A stretch of 64,000 bases of DNA from Neptuniibacter caesariensis (GTDB lineage: Bacteria > Pseudomonadota > Gammaproteobacteria > Pseudomonadales > Balneatricaceae), in NCBI RefSeq assembly GCF_000153345.1, contig NZ_CH724126.1:154774-218773 (forward strand). The letters run 5' to 3'. The number at the start of each line of letters is the position of its first letter. Position 1 is the first letter of the stretch. Below the pieces are notes generated by a model that had not been told where the DNA came from, did no database searches, and was given only the letters and a program-made list of their open reading frames with translations. Made by a program: the position numbers and the translations under genes. This document shows, piece after piece, positions 18,756 to 27,328 of this stretch.

Positions 18756-18779
18756 AGCACCGGACAATTAACCGGTGCT
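18756..18779. repeat. Perfect inverted repeat in a divergent promoter region
   Basis: AGCACCGG (18756-18763) and CCGGTGCT (18772-18779) are separated by eight A/T-rich bases. The two flanking genes are divergent, so this could be an operator or a hairpin in one leader. No T run follows on either strand. Confidence 0.5.
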
Positions 18780-18859
18780 TAGAAGAAAGTATGGTAACTT
18801 TTCCGGTATTATCAAAAGTCCTGCTTCATTGAGAACGAGTTTGAGGAATAAACGGCAGC

Positions 18860-19369
18860 ATGATCGGCTTCGGGTCTAAGAATTTCAGCATCGCGATTCA
18901 CATTGCCAATCGGCCTGAACTGGACGAGTACCGCGATCTCAAAGTGCTCAAAGCTCTCAGCCCCCAAGAAATTGATCAGATCGTTTTAAAAACAGGCAAC
19001 CACTGGCGAAAGATATTCAACGTCAGCGCGAAGTTTATCTATCAGATACATACTCAAGGTCAGGAAAGCTGGCAAGCCTACCGGGATCAGATACTTTTTC
19101 AGGAAAAGTCGCCGGTTGCTTTGCTTTTCTCAGCGCCGCCACCAGCAGAAACACAAGCACCCGATGTGATCCATATCGTGGCCGGGCGGACTTATGCCAA
19201 GGAGCTCGGCCTGGAAGGGCTGTTCTGGCTAGACGATCAGTTTGCTATTAACGAAACACAATCGCTGATAGTTTGTCCTTACCTGGACTATCGGCAGCTC
19301 AGTAATGCCAGGATCGAGACACTTGTCTCCCTGGTGGAAAAGTTACAACACAAACCCGAAGATATTTAG
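18860..19369 (+). CDS. Conserved protein of unknown function
   Basis: A soluble 169-aa protein without signal peptide or membrane segment. Noticeable features are a long middle stretch VIHIVAGRTYAKELGL and a C-terminal VCPYLDYRQLSNARIETLVSLVEKL. GAGGAA lies 11 bases before the ATG. Regular codon use and a following terminator argue that it is real. I cannot assign a family, and no catalytic motif is obvious. Confidence 0.6.
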   Translation: MIGFGSKNFSIAIHIANRPELDEYRDLKVLKALSPQEIDQIVLKTGNHWRKIFNVSAKFIYQIHTQGQESWQAYRDQILFQEKSPVALLFSAPPPAETQAPDVIHIVAGRTYAKELGLEGLFWLDDQFAINETQSLIVCPYLDYRQLSNARIETLVSLVEKLQHKPEDI

Positions 19370-19375
19370 CACAAG

Positions 19376-19407
19376 ACTGCAACCATAAGTGTCAGTTGCA
19401 GTTTTTT
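19376..19407 (+). terminator. Rho-independent terminator
   Basis: ACTGCAAC / GTTGCAGT (loop of 11 bases) is followed by a run of T. It lies six bases past the stop of the unknown gene at 18860-19369 and could partly act against the convergent GFA gene. Confidence 0.8.
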
Positions 19408-19417
19408 GGGCTAAGGG

Positions 19418-19774
19418 TCAAAAGGAAGCGCCGTCAACCAGCACATGGGGTAAGGAAAGCACATCGACCCCATCAACACATCCCAGATGGATACGATAAT
19501 GCCCCGGCTTACGCATCGTTTGATGGAACGGGTAGATTCCGCAACGTTTACAGAAGTGATGTTTAGCTACATGGGTGCCAAATTCATAAGTAGCGATGGC
19601 TCCCTCTTTTGCTTCAATATCAATATCTTCAGGTGCGACAAAGAAGTTACTCATCATCGCACCTTTTTTCTGACAGACAGTGCAATTACAACGTAATCCA
19701 TCAACAATCTCTGGTGCTTTGAAGCTAAACTTAATGTCGCCGCAATGGCAGCTACCTGTATAGTGCCTGGACAT
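19418..19774 (-). CDS. GFA family (glutathione-dependent formaldehyde-activating-like) protein
   Basis: The 118-aa protein shows the zinc-binding cysteine pattern of the GFA/CENP-V domain: SCHCGDIKF, then CNCTVCQKKG, then HFCKRCGIYPF. Members bind two zinc ions. One is a glutathione S-hydroxymethyl synthase, but most are uncharacterised, so only the fold is safe here. The ATG at 19774 follows a strong GGGGGAG; a GTG two codons up lies too close to it. Confidence 0.85.
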   Translation of the reverse strand: MSRHYTGSCHCGDIKFSFKAPEIVDGLRCNCTVCQKKGAMMSNFFVAPEDIDIEAKEGAIATYEFGTHVAKHHFCKRCGIYPFHQTMRKPGHYRIHLGCVDGVDVLSLPHVLVDGASF

Positions 19775-19811
19775 ATACACTCCCCCGAATACAAATTCAG
19801 TCGATCAACAC

Positions 19812-20213
19812 TTAATCAAAAGCGGCGATATCACGGATATGGCCGTGACCATCAATAGCCACTTGAACACACTCTGTCTCGGTGACCTTTCGCAGTTCAG
19901 AGCCATCCGGGCAGCAGCCCCAGGCTTCAACACTCACTCTTAACGAGCTACGTCCACTTTCAATCAGTTTGGTATAGAAGGACATCACGGTACCTTCTCG
20001 AACAGGAGACATAAATGCCATCTGTCCTATAGAGACAGTCGAAACACGTCCCTTGGAAAGTTTAGCTGCATATATCTCCGATGCCTGGACCATCTTGGCT
20101 GATACCCAACCACCAAAAACATCACCAAACATATTAGTCGCGTCACTGCCGGCTGGAAGAAGAAGGCTTAATTCGCCTTCAGGCTGAAGATTGTTGTCAA
20201 TTTCGTGGTTCAT
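19812..20213 (-). CDS. Hotdog-fold acyl-CoA thioesterase (YciA-like)
   Basis: This 133-aa protein is predicted to hydrolyse acyl-CoA esters. It has the hotdog pattern GDVFGGWVSAKMVQ, in which the aspartate (or the following Asn/Asp region) is catalytic in YciA-type thioesterases, plus the central beta strands VSTVSIGQMAFMSPVREG. The start chosen (MNHEIDNNLQ) removes a 21-codon extension that is not family-like. It lies 37 bases upstream of the GFA gene on the same strand and may be cotranscribed. Confidence 0.85.
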   Translation of the reverse strand: MNHEIDNNLQPEGELSLLLPAGSDATNMFGDVFGGWVSAKMVQASEIYAAKLSKGRVSTVSIGQMAFMSPVREGTVMSFYTKLIESGRSSLRVSVEAWGCCPDGSELRKVTETECVQVAIDGHGHIRDIAAFD

Positions 20214-20369
20214 TTTTACTACTACCCTAGCTCTGCTTTCCCAATATTGGTGTGAAATCGAACAGAAAAGCATCATTTTTTACTTATTATGGCTCGCAGA
20301 CTAAACCAAAGTCGTAATAGTTCAAAGATATTGCTGAAAAAACTGCACAAAAAATAAAATTGCAATTTG

Positions 20370-20403
20370 CTGTCACATTTTTGTCATTAAAGCAGCCTAT
20401 AGT
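20370..20403 (+). promoter_or_regulatory. Pho box and -10 element of pstS
   Basis: Two 7-bp direct repeats, CTGTCAC-ATTT-TTGTCAT (20370-20387), match the PhoB site consensus with the normal 4-base spacing. A -10 element TATAGT follows after exactly ten bases (20398-20403). This geometry is that of phosphate-starvation promoters where the Pho box replaces the -35 element. PhoB is encoded at 33.3 kb. Confidence 0.85.
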
Positions 20404-20452
20404 CTTCCACCATCTTAACTAACATACTAAATAAGACTCTCTGGAGCTCTAC

Positions 20453-21424
20453 ATGAAACCAATGAAAAAGCTGTTTGCTGCTGTTGCTATCTCTGCAACT
20501 TGCGTAGCTGCAAATGCATCTGACCTGCTGGACAAAAACCTGCCTGTATACACTAAAGCTTCAGGCGTATCTGGTAACCTGTCTTCTGTTGGTTCAGACA
20601 CTCTGGCTAACCTGATGACTCTTTGGGCTGAAGAATTCAAGCGTAGCTACCCAAATGTAAACATCCAGATTCAGGCTGCAGGTTCTTCTACTGCTCCACC
20701 AGCTCTGACTGAAGGTACTTCTAACATTGGTCCTATGTCTCGTAAGATGAAAGACAAAGAGATCGAAGCTTTCGAGAAGAAATTCGGTTACAAGCCAACT
20801 CCAGTTGCTGTTGCTATCGACGCACTGGCTGTTTTCGCACACAAAGACAACCCAGTTAAAGGCCTGACTATTGCTCAGGTTGACGCTATCTTCTCTTCTA
20901 CTCGTAAGTGTGGCGCTGCTGCAGACGCTAAAACTTGGGGTGACGTAGGCGTATCTGGTGCACTGGCTGACAAGAGCATCCAGCTGTTCGGCCGTAACTC
21001 AGTATCTGGTACTTACGGTTACTTCAAGAAGAAAGGCCTGTGTAAAGGCGACTTCAAAAACAACGTTAACGAACAGCCAGGTTCTGCTTCTGTAGTACAG
21101 TCTGTTTCTACTTCCCTGAACGCTATCGGTTACTCAGGTATCGGTTACAAGACTGCTTCTGTTCGCGCACTGCCTCTGACTAAGAAAGAAGGTACTGCAT
21201 TTGTTGAAGCAACGCCTGCAAACGCTCTGAACGGCAAGTACCCACTGGCTCGTTCTCTGTACGTATACGTAAACAAGAAGCCAGGTCAGCCTCTAGCTCC
21301 TCTGGAGAAAGAGTTCCTGAAGATGGTTATGTCTAAAGTAGGTCAGGAAGTTGTTGTTAAAGACGGCTACATCCCACTACCTGCTGCAGTTGTTAAGAAG
21401 CAGATGGCTGCTCTGGGCATGTAA
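20453..21424 (+). CDS. pstS: Phosphate ABC transporter, periplasmic phosphate-binding protein PstS
   Basis: PstS captures inorganic phosphate in the periplasm for the PstCAB transporter and for PhoR/PhoU signalling. The 323-aa protein has a signal peptide (residues 1-23, ending ANA-SD) and PBP-like motifs: [22 protein letters not shown] and the phosphate-loop region [15 protein letters not shown]. Codon use is strongly biased (CTG, GCT, GTA), consistent with very high expression. A Pho box lies upstream and a strong terminator follows, which should allow PstS to outnumber the membrane components. Confidence 0.97.
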   Translation: MKPMKKLFAAVAISATCVAANASDLLDKNLPVYTKASGVSGNLSSVGSDTLANLMTLWAEEFKRSYPNVNIQIQAAGSSTAPPALTEGTSNIGPMSRKMKDKEIEAFEKKFGYKPTPVAVAIDALAVFAHKDNPVKGLTIAQVDAIFSSTRKCGAAADAKTWGDVGVSGALADKSIQLFGRNSVSGTYGYFKKKGLCKGDFKNNVNEQPGSASVVQSVSTSLNAIGYSGIGYKTASVRALPLTKKEGTAFVEATPANALNGKYPLARSLYVYVNKKPGQPLAPLEKEFLKMVMSKVGQEVVVKDGYIPLPAAVVKKQMAALGM

Positions 21425-21452
21425 TACATCCCAAGCCAATTGCTTTACTGAG

Positions 21453-21484
21453 ATAAGGGGGCCAGAAATGGCCCCCTTATTTCG
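21453..21484 (+). terminator. Strong hairpin between pstS and pstC
   Basis: ATAAGGGGGCC / GGCCCCCTTAT (perfect 11 bp, loop AGAAAT) lies 28 bases after the pstS stop, with TTTCG beyond. It probably terminates or attenuates pstS transcription and stabilises its 3' end. Confidence 0.85.
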
Positions 21485-21497
21485 TTTATTACACCTT

Positions 21498-21531
21498 CTG
21501 TAATATTCGTGTAACAAACTTTTAATATTGT
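21498..21531 (+). promoter_or_regulatory. Second Pho box, upstream of pstC
   Basis: CTGTAAT-ATTC-GTGTAAC (21498-21515) is a weaker Pho box with the same 7-4-7 layout; its right half is identical to that before phoB. A TATTGT (21526-21531) begins ten bases later. With the terminator just upstream, this gives pstCAB-phoU its own phosphate-controlled promoter. Confidence 0.6.
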
Positions 21532-21570
21532 ACGCGCCGTATTTTTAGTTAACCTCAGGACCCTTGTGCC

Positions 21571-23844
21571 ATGAGTACAAATAACACAGCTTCTAGCGAA
21601 CTGGATTTCGACACACCAGCGGCTAAGCGCCACCGGAATATCCGAGCGCTGAAAGATAAGTTTGCATCGGCAGGCATCGCCTTTGGTGGCATCAGCGTTA
21701 TTGTCGCGATTCTGTTGATTTTCTTTTACCTTCTTTATGAAGTAGCGCCTCTGTTTGAGTCAGCAAAAATTGAACGCTGGCAGGATAACGAACAGACCGT
21801 TGCACCTTATGCCGTACCCGGTGAAGGCAATACTCTCTACCTGACCATGGAAGAGCAAGCTGAAATCGGTTTACGCGTTACAGACACGGGTACTTTTTCT
21901 TTCTTTAACACGCGTAACGGCGAAGTACTTAAAAAAGAGAGCGTATCTCTCCCTGAAGGCGTGACTGTAACCAGCTTTGCTCTGGCTTCTGAGTACAGCG
22001 GTATCTTTGCTTTAGGTTACAGCAATGGTCAGGCGCAGGTATTCCAGCACAAGTACAAATCAACTTACCCGAACGGTGTACGTGTTATCACACCAGGTAT
22101 CGAATACCCTCTGGGTGCTGAAACGATTCAGGTAAGCGATGGCCCTCTTGAAGTACTGGCGCTTAACGGTGAAGAAGACACCTGGACACTGGTAGGTGGA
22201 CAGCAGTCTAAGCTGAATGCGGCACAGATCTCGCTAACTGAGAACCTGATTACTGAAGAAGTGATGGCCGAAAGTGATCTGGTTGCCATGCCGGATATGA
22301 ACATTCCGGCTAACAAAATTTTGCTGATGCCAGATCGTCGCTGGATGTTGATCTCTGGCGAAGACAGCAAGCTGGGTGTGGTCGATATGAACGCGGAAGG
22401 TGGCCCGAAGGTTACCCAGCTTATCGATGCAACGCCTGGCAATATTACCTCCTTTGAACTTCTATTGGGTGGTAACTCCCTGCTTATCTCTGACGATAAA
22501 GGTGAGACCTCTCAGTGGTTCCTGGTACGTAACGAAGATAATGAATGGTTGTTGACCAAAATTCGTGACTTCAAGAACGGTAGTGCACCGATCACTGGTA
22601 TCTCTATCGAGCACCGCCGTAAAGGTTTTGCTGCAATCACAGACTCTGGCGATATTTCGTTCTTCACGACAACAGCTGAGCGTAACTCACTGAACGCTGC
22701 GGTAGCTAAGGGCAATGTTGATATGATTGCACTGGCACCTCGTTCTAATGCGCTACTGGTTGAACAGAACGGTGAACTGACCCTTTGGAAGATCCACAAC
22801 GAGCATCCGGAAATTTCCTGGAGCGCGCTATGGGAGAAAGTTTGGTACGAAGGTTATCAGGAACCTGAATTCACTTGGCAGTCTTCTGCATCAACCAACG
22901 ATTTCGAGCCTAAGTACAGCCTTATGCCACTGGCATTCGGTACGCTTAAAGCAGCATTCTATGCAATGCTACTGGGCACACCACTAGCGATCTGTGGTGC
23001 GATCTATACCGCTTACTTCATGGTTCCGGCGATGCGCCGTAAGGTAAAACCTTTCATCGAGTTGATGGAAGCACTACCAACAGTAATCCTGGGCTTCCTG
23101 GCCGGTCTGTGGCTGGCACCTTTCATGGAAGTGAACCTGGCAGGTATTTTTGTCACCTTACTGGTGCTGCCTGTTGCCATTATTGCCTTTGCTTATGCCT
23201 GGGCCTGCGCACCCAAAGCTATTCGCTTCCTGATTCCGGAAGGCTGGGATGCGGCCCTGCTGGTACCGGTTGTGATCATCGCAACTATGTTCAGTTTCTG
23301 GATAGCACCAGGAATCGAACAGGTGCTGTTCGGTACCGAGATGCGCTACTGGGTCAGTAACGAATTAGGTATTCCTTACGACCAGCGTAACGCTCTGGTT
23401 GTCGGTATCGCGATGGGCTTTGCGGTTATCCCAACGATCTTCTCGATCACAGAGGATGCGATCTTCGCAGTACCTAAGCACCTGTCATACGGTTCCCTTG
23501 CACTAGGTGCAACACCTTGGCAAACACTGGTTCGCGTTGTTATGCCAACAGCAAGCCCGGGTATTTTCTCAGCAGTTATGATCGGTATGGGTCGTGCTGT
23601 AGGTGAAACCATGATCGTACTCATGGCGACAGGTAACACACCAATCATGGATGTAAACATCTTTGAGGGTATGCGTACTCTGGCGGCCAACATCGCAGTT
23701 GAGATGCCTGAGTCTGAGGTGGGTAGTACTCACTACCGTATCCTGTTCCTGGCAGCCTTCGTACTCTTCCTGTTTACGTTCTTCGTAAACACGCTGGCCG
23801 AGTTGGTAAGACAACGCCTGCGTAAGAAGTACGGCTCTCTGTAA
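21571..23844 (+). CDS. pstC: Phosphate ABC transporter permease PstC, long form
   Basis: One of two permeases that form the phosphate channel. The protein has 757 aa, over twice the E. coli length. After one N-terminal membrane helix (about 43-63) comes a roughly 370-residue, probably periplasmic domain with beta-propeller-like repeats, then the canonical permease domain with five to six helices. The ABC-permease EAA-like loop is present (YGSLALGATPWQTLVRVVMP). Long PstC proteins of this type occur in pseudomonads and marine gammaproteobacteria. Followed 24 bases later by pstA. Confidence 0.96.
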   Translation: MSTNNTASSELDFDTPAAKRHRNIRALKDKFASAGIAFGGISVIVAILLIFFYLLYEVAPLFESAKIERWQDNEQTVAPYAVPGEGNTLYLTMEEQAEIGLRVTDTGTFSFFNTRNGEVLKKESVSLPEGVTVTSFALASEYSGIFALGYSNGQAQVFQHKYKSTYPNGVRVITPGIEYPLGAETIQVSDGPLEVLALNGEEDTWTLVGGQQSKLNAAQISLTENLITEEVMAESDLVAMPDMNIPANKILLMPDRRWMLISGEDSKLGVVDMNAEGGPKVTQLIDATPGNITSFELLLGGNSLLISDDKGETSQWFLVRNEDNEWLLTKIRDFKNGSAPITGISIEHRRKGFAAITDSGDISFFTTTAERNSLNAAVAKGNVDMIALAPRSNALLVEQNGELTLWKIHNEHPEISWSALWEKVWYEGYQEPEFTWQSSASTNDFEPKYSLMPLAFGTLKAAFYAMLLGTPLAICGAIYTAYFMVPAMRRKVKPFIELMEALPTVILGFLAGLWLAPFMEVNLAGIFVTLLVLPVAIIAFAYAWACAPKAIRFLIPEGWDAALLVPVVIIATMFSFWIAPGIEQVLFGTEMRYWVSNELGIPYDQRNALVVGIAMGFAVIPTIFSITEDAIFAVPKHLSYGSLALGATPWQTLVRVVMPTASPGIFSAVMIGMGRAVGETMIVLMATGNTPIMDVNIFEGMRTLAANIAVEMPESEVGSTHYRILFLAAFVLFLFTFFVNTLAELVRQRLRKKYGSL

Positions 23845-23868
23845 TCGTGCGTATTGAGGATTAATTTA

Positions 23869-25557
23869 ATGCGACAGTCATTTACTGAATGGACAAAATC
23901 CGGCGCACCTTGGGTATGGCTTAATGCCGGCGCCGTAGCGATCTGTATGATCATGGTTGTGGGCCTGTTGAGCCTGATCGCGGTACGCGGTCTGGGTCAC
24001 TTCTGGCCAGCAGACATCGTTCAGGCAGAGTATAAAGAGAACAATAACTCAATTCGCATGATCGGCGAACGAGTGCAGGTTCAAGAAGTTGCTGCTGAAC
24101 AGCTTCGTGATGGTGGTGTAAACGTACCTGCCGATGTAGAAACTATGGACCGTGTACTGATGAAAATCGGTAACCGTGATCATGGTGGTACTGACTTCAT
24201 CTGGATTCTGGATGACTTTATCGAAGAGTCTTCCAAGCCGGAGATGCTGTTTGCGGCTGAACGTCGTGAATGGGGTAACTTCTATGGCTACCTGCGCAGC
24301 ATCAAAGAGTCTGGTAACGAAGTTGCAGCTTACGATGGTTATGAAAAGTCCGCAGACTACGAGGCGCTTTGGAACGAATTCCAAAACCGCATTGAACGTG
24401 CAGAGATGATCCATGACCAGATCAAAGATATTGAGAAAGGTAAGATCGGTTCCATCAACTACGAGCTGGAACGCTTGCGTTTGAAAGAACGTGCCCTGCA
24501 GCTTAAAGAAGTTACCGATACAGCTAAATATGCAGAGATCGATGCGCGTCGTGCAGAACTGAATGCCGAATATGAAGGCCTGCAGGGTGAACTGCTGGAT
24601 CTTTATAATGCGGTTAACCGCGACAGCATTACAGCAGAGATTGCCAACGGTAAGATCGTCGAGTTCAAAGTCGCTCACATCGTACGCGCATTCCTGCCAA
24701 ACGATATGGGCCTTGGCGGTAAGACCGGTCACTACTTTGCCAAACTATGGGAGTTCCTGAGCGACGACCCACGTGAAGCAAACACTGAAGGGGGTATCTT
24801 CCCTGCGATCTACGGTACGGTTCTGATGGTAATCATCATGTCCGTAATGGTAACCCCATTTGGTGTTGTTGCTGCTGTTTACCTGCGTGAATACGCGAAG
24901 CAGGGTTTTGTTACCCGTGTGATCCGTATCGCCGTAAACAACCTGGCAGGTGTACCTTCAATCGTATACGGTGTATTCGGTCTGGGCTTCTTCGTTTACT
25001 TCCTGGGTGGTCATATAGATGACGCATTCTTCGCAGAAGCGAAACCAGCGCCAACCTTTGGTACACCAGGTCTGCTTTGGGCATCGATTACTCTGGCTCT
25101 GCTAACAGTACCGGTTGTTATCGTAGCAACTGAGGAAGGTCTGACCCGTATCCCTCGTGCGGTACGTGAAGGCTCTCTGGCACTGGGTGCGACGAAGTTC
25201 GAAACCCTGATGAAGATTGTTATTCCGATGGCCAGCCCGGCAATTATGACCGGTGTTATCCTGGCGATCGCCCGTGCAGCAGGTGAGGTAGCCCCTCTGA
25301 TGCTGGTGGGTGTAGTAAAACTGGCTCCAAGCCTGCCGCTGGACGGTAACTATCCGTTCCTGCACCTGGATCAGAAATTTATGCACCTGGGCTTCCACAT
25401 CTATGATGTTGGCTTCCAAAGCCCGAACGTTGAAGCGGCTCGTCCGCTGGTATACGCAACAGCGTTTCTGTTGGTGGCAGTAATCGCGATGCTGAACTTG
25501 TCAGCTATCCAGATTCGAAACCACCTGCGAGAGAAGTACAAAGCGCTTGAAATGTAA
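23869..25557 (+). CDS. pstA: Phosphate ABC transporter permease PstA, long form
   Basis: The partner permease of PstC. I use the ATG at 23869 (MRQSFTEWTK), preceded by TGAGGA; a TTG five codons earlier is less likely. The 562-aa protein also has a large insertion between the first and second membrane helix (about 45-300), here predicted to be coiled-coil-rich (ELERLRLKERALQLKE). The C-terminal permease domain has the EAA-like loop (EGSLALGATKFETLMKIVIP). Both permeases thus carry matching, enlarged periplasmic parts. Confidence 0.96.
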   Translation: MRQSFTEWTKSGAPWVWLNAGAVAICMIMVVGLLSLIAVRGLGHFWPADIVQAEYKENNNSIRMIGERVQVQEVAAEQLRDGGVNVPADVETMDRVLMKIGNRDHGGTDFIWILDDFIEESSKPEMLFAAERREWGNFYGYLRSIKESGNEVAAYDGYEKSADYEALWNEFQNRIERAEMIHDQIKDIEKGKIGSINYELERLRLKERALQLKEVTDTAKYAEIDARRAELNAEYEGLQGELLDLYNAVNRDSITAEIANGKIVEFKVAHIVRAFLPNDMGLGGKTGHYFAKLWEFLSDDPREANTEGGIFPAIYGTVLMVIIMSVMVTPFGVVAAVYLREYAKQGFVTRVIRIAVNNLAGVPSIVYGVFGLGFFVYFLGGHIDDAFFAEAKPAPTFGTPGLLWASITLALLTVPVVIVATEEGLTRIPRAVREGSLALGATKFETLMKIVIPMASPAIMTGVILAIARAAGEVAPLMLVGVVKLAPSLPLDGNYPFLHLDQKFMHLGFHIYDVGFQSPNVEAARPLVYATAFLLVAVIAMLNLSAIQIRNHLREKYKALEM

Positions 25558-25601
25558 TCTGAACCAACAGACAACGAACAGAATTTTGAAAGGTTGCTAA
25601 A

Positions 25602-26435
25602 ATGACTAGCGAAGCTAAAACACACGCAATTGATATTTCTTCTATGCAGCGAGACAATCGCGTTCTTAACCTTGCAGATGAAACAATCGCTCTTGAGGTT
25701 AAAGATCTACGTTTAAGCTATGGCGATAACGAAGCTCTGCACGGTATCGACATGCACATCCCGAAAAACCGTGTAACCGCGTTTATCGGCCCATCCGGTT
25801 GTGGTAAATCCACACTACTACGCTGCTTCAACCGCATGAACGATCTGGTTGATGACTGTAACATCACCGGTCAGATCATGCTGGATGATGCCAACATCTA
25901 CGAGCGTAGCGTTGATATCGCTGAATTACGCCGTCGCGTAGGTATGGTATTCCAGAAGCCAAACCCATTCCCAAAATCTATCTACGAAAACGTTGCTTAC
26001 GGCCTGCGTATTCAGGGCGTTACTAAGAAACGTGTTATCGATGAAACGGTTGAGTGGGCTCTGAAATCAGCAGCACTGTGGGATGAAGTAAAAGATCGCC
26101 TGCATGAAAGTGCACTGGGTATGTCTGGTGGTCAGCAGCAGCGTCTGGTTATCGCGCGTACCATCGCCGTTAAACCAGAAGTACTTCTGCTTGACGAACC
26201 CGCTTCCGCTCTGGACCCGATCTCAACTCTGAAGATCGAAGAGCTGATTCACGAACTGAAGAAAGATTTCACTATCGTGATCGTTACCCATAACATGCAA
26301 CAGGCAGCACGTGTATCTGATTACACTGCTTTCATGTACATGGGTGATCTGATCGAGTTTGGTGTAACAGATACGCTGTTCACAAACCCAGAGAAGAAAC
26401 AGACTGAAGACTACATCACAGGCCGTTACGGTTAA
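25602..26435 (+). CDS. pstB: Phosphate ABC transporter ATP-binding protein PstB
   Basis: The 277-aa ATPase has Walker [10 protein letters not shown], the family-specific [20 protein letters not shown] signature [11 protein letters not shown], Walker [15 protein letters not shown] and the H-loop VTHNMQQA. It drives phosphate import through PstCA. An extra N-terminal stretch of about 25 residues precedes the core domain, a common variation. The gene lies 44 bases after pstA and 20 bases before phoU. Confidence 0.98.
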   Translation: MTSEAKTHAIDISSMQRDNRVLNLADETIALEVKDLRLSYGDNEALHGIDMHIPKNRVTAFIGPSGCGKSTLLRCFNRMNDLVDDCNITGQIMLDDANIYERSVDIAELRRRVGMVFQKPNPFPKSIYENVAYGLRIQGVTKKRVIDETVEWALKSAALWDEVKDRLHESALGMSGGQQQRLVIARTIAVKPEVLLLDEPASALDPISTLKIEELIHELKKDFTIVIVTHNMQQAARVSDYTAFMYMGDLIEFGVTDTLFTNPEKKQTEDYITGRYG

Positions 26436-26455
26436 TTGGGGTAAGGACTAAGATC

Positions 26456-27190
26456 ATGGAACTGAATACTGAAAACTATTCAACGCATATCTCCCAGCAG
26501 TTCAACGAAGAGCTGGAACAGATCCGCACTCAGTTACTCACGATGGGCGGCATGGTTGAGCGTCAGGTACATGACTGTATCGACGCCCTGCTAAACGGCG
26601 ATGCGGAACTGGCAGAACAGTCACGCAAAGTTGATAAGCAAACTAACGATATGGAAGTAATGATCGATGAGCAGTGCACAACGATCATTGCCCGTCGTCA
26701 GCCAGCAGCAAGCGACCTTCGCTTGATTATTGCTGTGTCCAAAGCCGTATCTGACCTTGAGCGTATGGGCGATGAGGCCAGCCGTATCTGTCGCCATGCA
26801 ATTGAGCTGGTAGATGAAGGTGAATCACCGCGTGGCTATCAGGAAGTACGCCACATCGGCAACCTGGTACGCGAGATGGTTAAAGACGTGCTAACAGCCT
26901 TTGCCCGTAACGATACTGAACTGGCCTACCGCGTTGCCAAAATGGATAAATCTGTAGACCAGGAATACCGTTCTGCAATGCGCTCCCTGGCAACATTCAT
27001 GATGGAAGATCCACGTTCGATCTCTAGCGTGATGAATGTTATCTGGGTTCTGCGAAGCCTCGAGCGTATCTCTGAACATGCCCGTTCTATGGCTGCGCAC
27101 CTGATCTATCTGGTGAGTGGCACCGATGTTCGTCACGGTAGCCTGAAACAGATTAAAAAGGCGGTACGCCCGGAAGACGGTGACGCCTGA
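26456..27190 (+). CDS. phoU: Phosphate-specific transport system accessory protein PhoU
   Basis: PhoU is a peripheral helical-bundle protein that links the Pst transporter to PhoR and represses the Pho regulon when phosphate is ample. The 244-aa protein has the two repeated three-helix bundles with their metal-binding patterns (DLERMGDEASRIC and SLERISEHARSM). The last gene of the pst operon; a strong terminator follows. Confidence 0.97.
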   Translation: MELNTENYSTHISQQFNEELEQIRTQLLTMGGMVERQVHDCIDALLNGDAELAEQSRKVDKQTNDMEVMIDEQCTTIIARRQPAASDLRLIIAVSKAVSDLERMGDEASRICRHAIELVDEGESPRGYQEVRHIGNLVREMVKDVLTAFARNDTELAYRVAKMDKSVDQEYRSAMRSLATFMMEDPRSISSVMNVIWVLRSLERISEHARSMAAHLIYLVSGTDVRHGSLKQIKKAVRPEDGDA

Positions 27191-27210
27191 TAATTAATCA
27201 AACGCTAATT

Positions 27211-27243
27211 AAAAAGCAGCCCTGACCGGCTGCTTTTTTTTTT
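27211..27243 (+). terminator. Rho-independent terminator of the pst-phoU operon
   Basis: A GC stem GCAGCC / GGCTGC (loop CTGACC), extended by five A-T pairs, is followed by ten T. It starts 20 bases after the phoU stop. Confidence 0.92.
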
Positions 27244-27328
27244 ACCAAATCGCCAAAGTTCCAGCGGTTTTGGTCGATACTAAGTAGACCATGCGGGAGA
27301 TCTTCCCGCCCTTGCTGTCGGACCTTAT

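Noticed and set aside
24049-24732. Minus-strand frame of 227 codons opposite pstA
   Set aside because: A shadow of the coiled-coil insert of pstA; no ribosome site and no known domain.
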